A stretch of DNA of 20,446 bases from Seison nebaliae (lineage: Eukaryota > Rotifera > Pararotatoria > Seisonacea > Seisonidae): positions 1-20,446 of the forward strand of contig JALJEE010002154.1 in NCBI GenBank assembly GCA_023231475.1, in the 5' to 3' direction. This document shows, in pieces, positions 1 through 7,692 of this stretch. The translations under genes and the position numbers were made by a program. The first letter of the stretch is position 1. Each line of letters opens with the position of its first letter. The notes beneath the pieces are model-generated. The model had not been told where the DNA came from. It saw nothing but the letters and a program-made list of their open reading frames with translations, and did no database searches.

Positions 1-237
1 GGAGAAGAGGAAATGGTTTTGGGTGAAGCAGAACTAAATATGGCAGCTCACATGAGAGCCCAAGCACAAAGAATGACTGATTTATTGGCTCAACGTAACG
101 CTAATCTACGAGCTCAAGGGCAAACTAGAGAGCAAATTATGGCCGGATTAGAGCGATCTAATGAGCACCAAATTGTCGAAGAGTTGAGAACCATGCAACT
201 ATCTACTTCTACACCATTACGTAATACTACTAGATAG
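1..237 (+). CDS. C-terminal end of an unrecognised helical protein (5' end outside window)
   Basis: The frame is open from base 1 to a TAG at 235-237. The first in-frame ATG is at 13, but codons upstream of it are also open, so this is most likely the final coding part of a larger gene rather than a complete one. The 78 visible residues are rich in Ala, Arg, Gln, Glu, Leu and Met with almost no glycine or proline, as expected of a long amphipathic helix or coiled coil. The last 15 or so residues are Ser/Thr-rich and probably disordered. Base composition is clearly less AT-rich than the DNA after the stop, which supports coding. I do not recognise the family and assign no function. Confidence 0.55.
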   Translation, partial: GEEEMVLGEAELNMAAHMRAQAQRMTDLLAQRNANLRAQGQTREQIMAGLERSNEHQIVEELRTMQLSTSTPLRNTTR

Positions 238-664
238 ATAACATGTTATGAGCGAATTGTCGTTGTTAATTTGAAAAAAATGATTTAACTCAAAAGGATG
301 AGCAGTTTCAAGTGTCAAGATTCTTCGAACAAAGAATAGAAACAGTAAGTAAATATTTTTAATAAATAAATGTTATAGTTTCAATTAATGATTTTCTGAA
401 ACAAGAATCATTAGAGTCTTATGTAAAAACATTATAAATTATTAGATATCTAATATTTATACGTGGAAGTTTAATAAAAAATTTTATATAAATGATCTAT
501 TATAAATAAGTCTAAAGAATCAAATGAAAAGATATACAAAAAGATTCATGAGATATAACTAAATAAAGTAAATTATTTAACGTATTCGCTGCAATTTAAC
601 GATTAAGAATAAAAAGTTTCATTATGATACGCTTTTTTCTCACAGTCAGTGCGAAATAACAGAC

Positions 665-686
665 GAATTGTATTGTCATACAATTC
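665..686. repeat. Perfect 9-bp hairpin
   Basis: GAATTGTAT, a 4-nt loop TGTC, then ATACAATTC: a perfect stem-loop. Its function is unknown, and in DNA this AT-rich it could be chance. Confidence 0.5.
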
Positions 687-1080
687 AATAACAAACCAAG
701 GGAATGATTCTAGGCCATTTTCTCACTGACGCGTCAACTTCAGAACTTATACGAAAACGACACCTAAACCAACTACTGACGTTGTGTGAGTCAAAGAGAA
801 GTAGAATTGGAGAATGAATATGAAGAAACAGTAATTGAAAATCAGAACCTTCTCAATTATCCAATTCAACCACAAATTCTACATTTGATTGATTTCAGAA
901 TATTGATTGAAAGAATTATTTTTCGTTATGAATATTTCGTAGCAAAGAAAAAATAATTGACATTTCTGATAACAGTTTTATAAACATATAACAAAAAAGA
1001 AAATTTTAGGGCAACATCTTTAACGCCATTAAATGATTAATGTACAAACAAATGTGTGTTATATTTTCTAATCAATAAAA

Positions 1081-1163
1081 ATCTCTGTTGGCATTTGAAC
1101 GTTTTTTTAACGTTTATATACATTAAAAAAACGTTCTCAAGACGTTCAAATGCTTACAGAGAT
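1081..1163. repeat. Nested inverted repeat / foldback element
   Basis: Two overlapping inverted repeats share one axis region. The outer arms 1081-1102 and 1142-1163 match at 20 of 22 positions. A second pair, 1098-1110 (AACGTTTTTTTAA) and 1123-1135 (TTAAAAAAACGTT), is a perfect 13-bp match with a 12-nt loop. The outer and inner pairs use different symmetry centres, so two alternative hairpins compete. No target-site duplication is obvious. It could be a small foldback transposon remnant or a structured regulatory element. Confidence 0.7.
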
Positions 1164-1500
1164 ATGATTTCTATAGTTTTACTAAATTTCTCCATTAACG
1201 TAACAATATTATTGGGAAGTTTAGGAAAATATTTATAGAATTTACGTTCCATAGTTATAATTAATTTTAACATTAAATTTTTAAAAAAATCTTCGAATAA
1301 TCCATGGAACTTTTACCAGGAAAATAAGAAGAAAAAAGATTAGAAGGTTTCAATGAATAATTCATTTTTATGATTTTCATAGTATCGTTTGGTAACCGTT
1401 TCCAATTTAAAATAATTATATATTCATTATCCAATATTTGATCAATAAAAAATCCGTTTGCTAATCCGTTTACTTTCAATTCAACATGATTTAATGTAGA

Positions 1501-1510
1501 TATAAAAAGA
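1501..1510 (+). promoter_or_regulatory. TATA-like box upstream of the PGAM5-like gene
   Basis: TATAAAAAGA lies 65 bp before the ATG at 1575, a reasonable distance for a core promoter with a short leader. TATA-like strings are frequent in DNA of this composition, so the support is positional only. Confidence 0.35.
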
Positions 1511-1574
1511 GAGCATGTGAGGGAAAAGCGAAAGTAAAAATACTTAAAATTTCCGTATAATTTTGTTAATAATA

Positions 1575-2258
1575 ATGCATTTGATTTTGTTGTTCATATT
1601 AGCAATGACCCAAATATATTCTACCTCCAAATTGGGAAAAACAATTCACGAATCTTTCAATGATACATTTGTCAATTCTGCTTTAAATGGAGATACAGAA
1701 ATATGGCAGGCAGAGTCCATAGGAAATAGAAAACCAGCCATATTCAATAATCTACCATCAGTTTCTCAAACTGAATTAATATTCGTCGCATTAGATGAAT
1801 CCGATTATCATCAATTGACGGGAGATAAGACAAGAAGTCTCCGTACATATCTCAAGAAATTAACAAAGGAACATTTTACGTCTTCAATTCTCACTACATC
1901 CAGTCGAAGTGTCCAGAAATTTGTTCGTCAAACGGTAAACTTACAAACATTCTCCGACGAAATGTTTCATCTTCCTCAAAATATTCGAGGACTATCGAAC
2001 ACGAGAGCGTATTGGTGTCTGTATGAAATTGTACTTCAAAAATATTTTAGTAGTGATTTAAGGTGGAATAGTCAACTGGTATTCACCCATCAGGAACTGA
2101 TCAAATACATCATGACTAGATTGTTACATTTTCCTAATAATTTCATAAATCAGGTCGAACTGTCTCCTGGTTCCATTACAACTGTTTTTATGACGGCGAA
2201 GGGCAATAATTGGATTAAGGAAATAGGTAGTACTTCTCATTTATTTTTTAACGTTTAA
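1575..2258 (+). CDS. PGAM5-like histidine phosphatase relative, probable pseudoenzyme
   Basis: One exon encodes 227 residues from the first true ATG at 1575; the frame is open further upstream but without an ATG. Residues 2-15 form a hydrophobic leader, either a signal peptide or an N-terminal anchor like the one in PGAM5. The C-terminal half follows PGAM5: a conserved His at residue 172 (THQELIKYIMTRLLHFP, compare the family pattern HANVIRYIVCRALQFP), then PGSIT at 198-202 and a strand ending GSTSHL at 218-223. At the N-terminal catalytic site the family has I-R-H; here the aligned stretch reads FVALDESDYH (70-79), so the phosphate-accepting His and its Arg are absent. Arg111 may match the family's second Arg. 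PGAM5 is a mitochondrial Ser/Thr phosphatase; this protein should be inactive, or at least changed in activity, and may act as a binding protein. The family call is from recalled motifs. Confidence 0.6.
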   Translation: MHLILLFILAMTQIYSTSKLGKTIHESFNDTFVNSALNGDTEIWQAESIGNRKPAIFNNLPSVSQTELIFVALDESDYHQLTGDKTRSLRTYLKKLTKEHFTSSILTTSSRSVQKFVRQTVNLQTFSDEMFHLPQNIRGLSNTRAYWCLYEIVLQKYFSSDLRWNSQLVFTHQELIKYIMTRLLHFPNNFINQVELSPGSITTVFMTAKGNNWIKEIGSTSHLFFNV

Positions 2259-3327
2259 TAATAATTTAAACACGTTCATCAAATCCTCAAAAATTTTCAT
2301 TTTTAATTAAAATTGCAAAATTAACAAAATTTCATTAAAATTTTTCTAAAAATATTTTAAATAACATCAGTTCCACAATTTATCGATAGTAGAGATTTTT
2401 TAAGTAGATGATTTATTTTCCATTTTCTCAAAAGTTATCTTTAGAATGAATTTTCCACCTTTGGGATTTCAATAAAACAAACTTCAAATTTGAAATAATT
2501 TACCATTAACTCAAAAAAGAAGTATTCACTTTTCAAGAATTTTGACGTGAATATAATTTAACATTCTCTGCGTAGACTCGTAGTTTTTCTATTGTGAAAC
2601 GCGAAAATTTTAAGCAAAAACTTCAGAATTTGGAAGAGGGAAAGAATGAATTCTTATGAATAATGGCTCGTTAATGGATTAAATATTTAATTTTATTCAA
2701 AACCTTTTCCTCCATCGTAAAGAACTTCAATAAAGTTATGACTTGTTTTATAAAAACTCATAACTGTCCTATTATTTTAAGTTTTTACTGCATAATCTTT
2801 CATCAAATATGAAAGAAAGTGTAAAGGTGAAAAATGTATTAATTTTTCCTCCAAGTTTTCTTATATTTATGCTGATAAAATTTATAGAATTATGATAAAT
2901 AATCAGTATAATATTAGTTAAGTTTTGACAAATTTTTAATTTTATTAATTTTTAACTGCTCACGTTCCCTCAATTTACAAGACTACAAATTATTGAAGGG
3001 AAATAAATGACAATATTTATTGCCAATTTTTTGAGAATTTCTTGTTTTAATAAGTTTGTGTTAACTGTTTGTAAGATAAAAGTATTTGTCTACAATAAAT
3101 TATTGATATTAACCTAATACGTATTTGATTGTTGAATGAAAATATTTGAATGGATTTGCATTGTCAATAAAATGAAAGTTCAGTTACAATAAGCTCAATT
3201 AGTTGAGCTTCAACTTTGTAAATTTTCATTAAGTATTCGCGTCTCCTTCATTGAAAGTTAATGGGAAAATGATGAAGCGTAATATTACGGCGATTGCACA
3301 GATAATATCGTCCTACCAAATAGATTT
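2259..3327. other. AT-rich intergenic interval
   Basis: No open frame with coding character and no RNA gene seen. It holds the 3' region of the PGAM5-like gene (AATAAA strings near 2471 and 2729), a small perfect hairpin at 3191-3210, and presumably the promoter of the downstream hydrolase. Confidence 0.6.
3191..3210. repeat. Perfect 8-bp hairpin upstream of the hydrolase gene
   Basis: AAGCTCAA, loop TTAG, TTGAGCTT, located about 120 bp before the hydrolase start codon. It could be an operator-like palindrome or chance; nothing else supports a role. Confidence 0.45.
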
Positions 3328-4614
3328 ATGAAAAAATTGCCGGAATTTATCGAGTATTCGGACGAAGTGATAGAAAAGGAGATGAGAATCCCAGTGTCGT
3401 GGGGTTTTATAGCCTGCAAACGATGGGAATTGAGAATAACAGCGAACCAATATAATCGGATGTTGAACGAGAAGAAGATCGCTCCAAAAATTTTGTGCGT
3501 ACACGGCTATCTGGATAATTTGAATTCATTCCGTCCACTCATCAATGAATTGGATGTACATCTACGTCGAATAAATGAAGTGGGAGAAACGGATAAATAT
3601 ATCGAGGTGATCGGCGTCGATTTACCTGGGCATGGTAAATCGGATCATTATCCTTTCGGTATGGTGAGTGATGTACAAAATTATTTATTAAATATGCGAC
3701 GAATCATTAAATGTTTCTTTAATTTTTTTCTCAAAATTTTCCAAATTAAAATTTTTTCCAGATGTTCAATGGGAAAAATATTCGTTGATGGGTCACAGTA
3801 TGGGCGGAATGTTGTCCACTCTAGTTCATTTTCCTCATCATTTTTTCCATCTCCTAATTTATTGAAGTATTCGTCAATATATCCAGATGAAGTATCGTCA
3901 TTAATAACATTTGATAATACGATGCCAATTGCAAGAGAAGAAGAATTAGTTGTAAAATTTGCAAAGAAATCAATGGATCGAGTTATCGAACAAGAAGAAA
4001 GAATATTAAATTTACAAAAAAACGAACAATTAGAGAAAAATGCAGCGAACAATTTCCATATCGATACAGGTCGATCAGATCAACAAATCAATTTTGATAA
4101 ACCGATGACTTATGATTCAGCCAAAAGGATTTTGATGAATGCCAATGTCTCTCTTAATGATCGTTCGGCGGAATATTTGTTGGAGAGAAGTTTGAGACCG
4201 ATTGGTCAAAGTAATTATCGTTTTCGAAGAGATATTCGTTTGAAAAATCCAAATTTTTATTATCTCACTCGTCGACAAGTGATGCAATTCGCCACCAAAA
4301 TAAAATCTCCTTTCCTCCATTTTCAGATGACGGAGAAACTAATTAATCTTCCCGCTTATCTCGAAATGTTGAGACGATGGAAGATAATTGTGGCTGAGAA
4401 TAATGAGAAATTTCTGGAAGAAGAAATCGATGGAAATCATCATGAACATATGAATAATCCGGAAAAATTCATCAAATCAATTTGTTCGTTTTGGGGTATC
4501 GATCCGATGGATCCCATGTATTCTTGTTGGGATTATGCAGCACCTCCGAATGACGATGAGAAAAATTTAAATAATGAATCGACTAATGAAGGAAAATTAA
4601 CACCAAGATTTTGA
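3328..4614 (+). CDS. Alpha/beta hydrolase, SERHL/Kraken (serine hydrolase-like) family
   Basis: Three exons by my model: 3328-3712, 3762-3823 and 3868-4614 (introns of 49 and 44 bp), giving 397 residues. An unspliced reading runs open through both introns but destroys the nucleophile motif. After splicing, the protein shows the opening PVSWGFIA (22-29), the oxyanion motif VHGYLDN (58-64), DLPGHG (98-103), the nucleophile elbow GHSMGG with Ser141, IYPDEV after it, and a catalytic His in GNHHEHM near residue 340. This order and the wording match human SERHL2 and Drosophila Kraken as I remember them. A serine hydrolase acting on an unknown ester or lipid is expected, probably in the cytosol or peroxisome. 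The second intron has a weak acceptor (TTGAAG), but it restores both phase and family spacing. The tail after residue 365 is longer and more acidic than in SERHL. Confidence 0.85.
   Translation: MKKLPEFIEYSDEVIEKEMRIPVSWGFIACKRWELRITANQYNRMLNEKKIAPKILCVHGYLDNLNSFRPLINELDVHLRRINEVGETDKYIEVIGVDLPGHGKSDHYPFGMVSDVQNYLLNMRRIIKCFFNFFLKIFQIKIFSRCSMGKIFVDGSQYGRNVVHSSSFSSSFFPSPNLLKYSSIYPDEVSSLITFDNTMPIAREEELVVKFAKKSMDRVIEQEERILNLQKNEQLEKNAANNFHIDTGRSDQQINFDKPMTYDSAKRILMNANVSLNDRSAEYLLERSLRPIGQSNYRFRRDIRLKNPNFYYLTRRQVMQFATKIKSPFLHFQMTEKLINLPAYLEMLRRWKIIVAENNEKFLEEEIDGNHHEHMNNPEKFIKSICSFWGIDPMDPMYSCWDYAAPPNDDEKNLNNESTNEGKLTPRF
3713..3761 (+). other. 49-bp intron of the hydrolase gene
   Basis: Donor T|GTTTCT and acceptor TTTTTTCCAG, phase 1. 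Joining gives MRRIIKYVQWEKYSLMGHS, which follows the SERHL pattern IRRVV..LKW..FSILGHS residue for residue in spacing. The intron is open in one frame, which makes it easy to miss. Confidence 0.8.
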
Positions 4615-4738
4615 AATTTATGAGAAAAATTAATTTATTTAAAAAAAAAACTCAAAAAAAAATTTTTTTTCTAACGAAATTTCTTTCATTCGTTTTCCTT
4701 TAGATATTTGTTTGAGTGAGAGTGAGAAATTTTGATGA

Positions 4739-6787
4739 ATGACGATATCTCTGATAATTTCGTTTTTTCTCATTTGGATCGTCAAAGTGATTTATTCGAC
4801 GAAATGTTATACAAATGAGACGGAGGTGGAGGAATGTTTGTTCGGTTGTGTGAAGTTTTTTTCTATCCAATCGGCCAATTATCAAACGATCGAACGAGAA
4901 TTCAAAAAGAAACAACCAAAAATTATTCATCATCATCAACAAGTGAAAAAAGCACTTCAATCTGATGATGATGATAATGAAGATAATTTATATCGGAAAA
5001 AACGAGAACATTTATTTCATTCGTCTCATTCGGAGAAGAAATTACGTTTACAATTCGATTATCAGAGATATTCGTTAGTGAATGTTATCAATAAATTGAT
5101 ATTGAGAGCGTATTATCATCGGAATGAAGTGATATCGAAAAATTGGAAATATTATCCAATTCCATCATCGATCATTTCGAAACCGATTAGTCTTTGTTCA
5201 CCATTCGTTTATGAAAAGGAGAATCGAACGGATTGTATCATCGATTATCCTTCAATCGATGAATATGTCATGTTTCAATTGGATGAGAAGAGTAACGAAT
5301 ATATCATCCGAATGAATTGTACGTGCAATTGGGACTTGTGCAATTTCCCGAATGTTACGCACATTTTCCAACCGACAACTTTCGATTGGGTTCGAGATTA
5401 TAAAAAGAAAGTTTCTGATGAACATCTAAAGAAGAATGCACGAGGAGGAGAAAAGAAGAATAAAAGAAAAATAAATCTGACTAATATCATTTTTATCTTT
5501 TTGTCATTTCTATTGACATTCGCCGCATTTGTCTTCTATTATCGACGGGAAGTTGTGAAAAGATCTCGACAAATAATGTCGAGAAGTTTCTCATGGAAAT
5601 TTGGGAAGAATTCGAATAATCAGAATAAGTTGATTGCGAAAGAAGATCTACACATGATCGGTAGTGTACCCGAATTATCAGATATATTGACACAAGGAAA
5701 TTTCGGTACAATTCATGCTGTGAAAGATCGTTCTGAGTTAGTCGTGAAAGAATTTGAAAATAAAAATTTGAAAAATTTTGATGTGGAAGTTTTCACTTAT
5801 CTGACTATTGAAACATTCAAACCAAACATCGAACAATCACATATTGCTTCTTATCAAGGATTCATTCGAAATATTTCTCCAAACCACAATAACAATGATA
5901 ATGATAATAATGATAATAATAATAATGGTGATGAGAATGTTTCAGGATTATTATTAGAAGATAAACATTGGCTCATATTGAAACGATATGATGAAGGTAA
6001 TTTGAAAGAATATCTGATGAAAACGACTTTAAGTTATGACGAACTAATTCGATTCTCTCAAGGAATTGCTGATGGTTTGAAATTCCTTCACGACGATACG
6101 AATTGTGGCATCATTATTGTACATCGAGATATTAAACCGAAAAATATTCTACTAACATATCTCCCGTTCACGAAATCGTTATCTGTTATTATAACGGATT
6201 TTGATCTGGCAATTGTCACTAAAACAAGTGAGATTTGCGAAACGTCTTTAATACCAAAATCGACCTATTCGTCTAAAACACAAATAACTACATTAGATCA
6301 GATATCCATCGATCCATTCATGATGACAAATTCATATTATGAAGATTTGTGGAAAACGTATTGTTCAGAACATTCCACTAATCTTTCTATTCGATTTGAA
6401 CAAGTCGGCACTTTCCGTTATATGGCACCAGAAATCTTAGATGGTGCCATCTCGTTCAATGTGAATGCGTATGGTCGAATCGATACGTATTCAGCTGGTC
6501 TGATATTGTGGGAGATGTTAAATCGTTGCCATGACAAATCAGAGAAGAAATGTGATGAATATACTCCTCCCTATAAAGAATTGTCTGCTAATTGTACAAT
6601 CATCGATTTTCAACGTCACGTTTCACAAACTAATCGTCGTCCATCTATTCTGAAAGAATGGTATAAAGACGAAAATTTTTTCCAATTCATCCGAATCATC
6701 GAAGAATCTTGGGACAATGATTCCGAAGCACGATTATCCTCACCTATGATGTCGAGCAGATTACAACGACTATCTATTAATTTATGA
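4739..6787 (+). CDS. Type II TGF-beta/activin/BMP receptor serine/threonine kinase
   Basis: A single uninterrupted frame of 682 residues. Residues 1-20 are a signal peptide. The ectodomain (21 to about 245) is Cys-containing and ends with NCTCNWDLCN, like the CC..dlCN finish of activin-receptor ectodomains. It carries a long charged insert with an RKKR run at 86-89. A TM segment spans about 248-268. The kinase begins at GNFG (about 321), with Lys337, HRDIKPKN (462-469), the activation segment VGTFRYMAPEIL, and the C-lobe ending ESWDNDSEARLSS, which is the type II signature. There is no SGSGSG GS-box, arguing against type I. The metal-binding motif reads DFD (487-489) instead of DFG; the Asp is kept. 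An Asn/Asp-rich insert lies between N-lobe strands (about 385-400). The role expected is ligand binding at the plasma membrane and phosphorylation of type I partners. It starts 124 bp after the hydrolase stop. Lack of introns contrasts with most of its neighbours. Confidence 0.9.
   Translation: MTISLIISFFLIWIVKVIYSTKCYTNETEVEECLFGCVKFFSIQSANYQTIEREFKKKQPKIIHHHQQVKKALQSDDDDNEDNLYRKKREHLFHSSHSEKKLRLQFDYQRYSLVNVINKLILRAYYHRNEVISKNWKYYPIPSSIISKPISLCSPFVYEKENRTDCIIDYPSIDEYVMFQLDEKSNEYIIRMNCTCNWDLCNFPNVTHIFQPTTFDWVRDYKKKVSDEHLKKNARGGEKKNKRKINLTNIIFIFLSFLLTFAAFVFYYRREVVKRSRQIMSRSFSWKFGKNSNNQNKLIAKEDLHMIGSVPELSDILTQGNFGTIHAVKDRSELVVKEFENKNLKNFDVEVFTYLTIETFKPNIEQSHIASYQGFIRNISPNHNNNDNDNNDNNNNGDENVSGLLLEDKHWLILKRYDEGNLKEYLMKTTLSYDELIRFSQGIADGLKFLHDDTNCGIIIVHRDIKPKNILLTYLPFTKSLSVIITDFDLAIVTKTSEICETSLIPKSTYSSKTQITTLDQISIDPFMMTNSYYEDLWKTYCSEHSTNLSIRFEQVGTFRYMAPEILDGAISFNVNAYGRIDTYSAGLILWEMLNRCHDKSEKKCDEYTPPYKELSANCTIIDFQRHVSQTNRRPSILKEWYKDENFFQFIRIIEESWDNDSEARLSSPMMSSRLQRLSINL
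5890..5935 (+). repeat. AAT/GAT trinucleotide tract coding Asn/Asp in the kinase insert
   Basis: Imperfect AAC/AAT/GAT codon repeats encode a run of Asn and Asp in a loop of the N-lobe. Length variation there would be tolerated in frame. Confidence 0.8.
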
Positions 6788-6890
6788 GTTTATCAATTCA
6801 TTCTATTCCTTTACAAGAACATATTTTTTTAACTAAAGTTTATTCACAACTTATTCGTCTCAATTTTTTAATTCATATATTTTATTATTA

Positions 6891-6908
6891 TTCGAATTTA
6901 AATTCGAA
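6891..6908. repeat. 18-bp perfect palindrome
   Basis: TTCGAATTTAAATTCGAA reads the same on both strands. It lies about 105 bp after the receptor stop codon. It may be a hairpin in the 3' UTR of either gene. Confidence 0.6.
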
Positions 6909-7010
6909 ACATATCATCTTATTCATTCAATAAACGAATTTAAGTATTTAAAAATTGATAATTTACAATAACACATTAATTTAGATTGGACATTTGAAAT
7001 GATTGTAGAT

Positions 7011-7549
7011 CAGATGGCGGTTGGAGCGAAAAGCAGTCGAATTCTTTCAACTTTTTTTTAAAACTTCAATTTCTATGAGAAATTCTGTTTTTTTTGTCTT
7101 AAATTTTTTTGTACCAAATAAGTTTTCCCTTTTTCTCTTTATTATGTATGGCCGTTTATCGAAAAAAAATGAGGAAAATGTACTTAAGGGATAGTGTCCA
7201 AATTTTCAAAATTAACCGATTTACTTAATTTTTTCTTTTAAATACATGAGAAGGATGTCCTAAATTTATAAAAAAATTTTCGAGAAAATTGAACCAATAT
7301 AAGAATTGAAATTTTGATTGATAAAATAATTGATATTATGAAAAATTGATTTCTTTAAATAAAAAACTCTTAATTGTGAATAGATTTTTAAAAAAAAATA
7401 CAAAGTAAAAATAACTATGTTGTAGAACATTTCATTCTCTTTCTAAATATAGTCACTTTAACATGGTAACTTTAATATTTCTCATAGAAAATGAAGTTTT
7501 AAAAATAAGTTGAAAGAATTCGACCGCTTTTCGCTCCAACCGCCATCTG
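7011..7549. mobile_element. Non-autonomous inverted-repeat DNA element (MITE-like)
   Basis: Left arm 7011-7083 and right arm 7477-7549 are inverted copies, 73 bp each, differing at only 3 positions. Both ends read CAGATGGCGGTTGGAGCG going inward. The 393-bp middle is AT-rich and non-coding. Outside the arms, TA dinucleotides lie symmetrically at 7006-7007 and 7553-7554, so a TA target-site duplication with three extra terminal bases is possible. The symmetry also continues as GATTGTA (7001-7007) and TACAATC (7553-7559). High arm identity suggests recent insertion or gene conversion. The TIRs do not tell me the superfamily; TA-flanked types such as Tc1/mariner are candidates. Confidence 0.85.
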
Positions 7550-7692
7550 ACATACAATCTTAATCTAATAAATTTAATAAGTATTTAAGGTGTATATTAG
7601 GTGTATTGGAACAAGATGATTTAAAATGGAATAGTTTTATTAAATAATTCATAAATAAAAAAGTGAAATAGATGAAATTTTAAATAAATTAA

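Larger units (their letters stand above)
238..1574. other. Gene-poor interval with splice-like signals and a foldback
   Basis: AT-rich DNA between the first gene and the PGAM5-like gene. It contains a strong donor-like GTAAGTAAAT at 345 and a strong acceptor-like pyrimidine tract ending in CACAG at 645. It also contains a short hairpin at 665-686, a plus-strand open stretch without an ATG (about 760-954), and the foldback at 1081-1163. Short open frames on both strands (for example 1273-1479 minus) lack convincing starts or recognisable motifs. No gene is called with confidence. Confidence 0.5.
6788..7692. other. Convergent intergenic region between receptor kinase and Pax6-like gene
   Basis: Both flanking genes end here. 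The only structures seen are an 18-bp perfect palindrome (6891-6908) and the inverted-repeat element at 7011-7549. No coding frame. Confidence 0.7.

Noticed and set aside
760-954. Plus-strand open stretch with Glu-rich then hydrophobic residues
   Set aside because: No ATG, no acceptor in matching phase, and no recognisable motif; kept only as part of the gene-poor interval.
1273-1479. 68-codon minus-strand frame upstream of the PGAM5-like gene
   Set aside because: It starts at a TTG rather than ATG, has no motif, and lies where the promoter of the plus-strand gene is expected.
3661-3670. Strong-looking donor GTGAGT in the hydrolase gene
   Set aside because: Using it would remove residues that align with the family helix before the nucleophile motif; the donor at 3713 restores the family spacing.
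3681-4052. 123-codon minus-strand frame opposite the hydrolase gene
   Set aside because: It overlaps the hydrolase exons and an intron, has no family motifs, and its composition is that of an antisense shadow.
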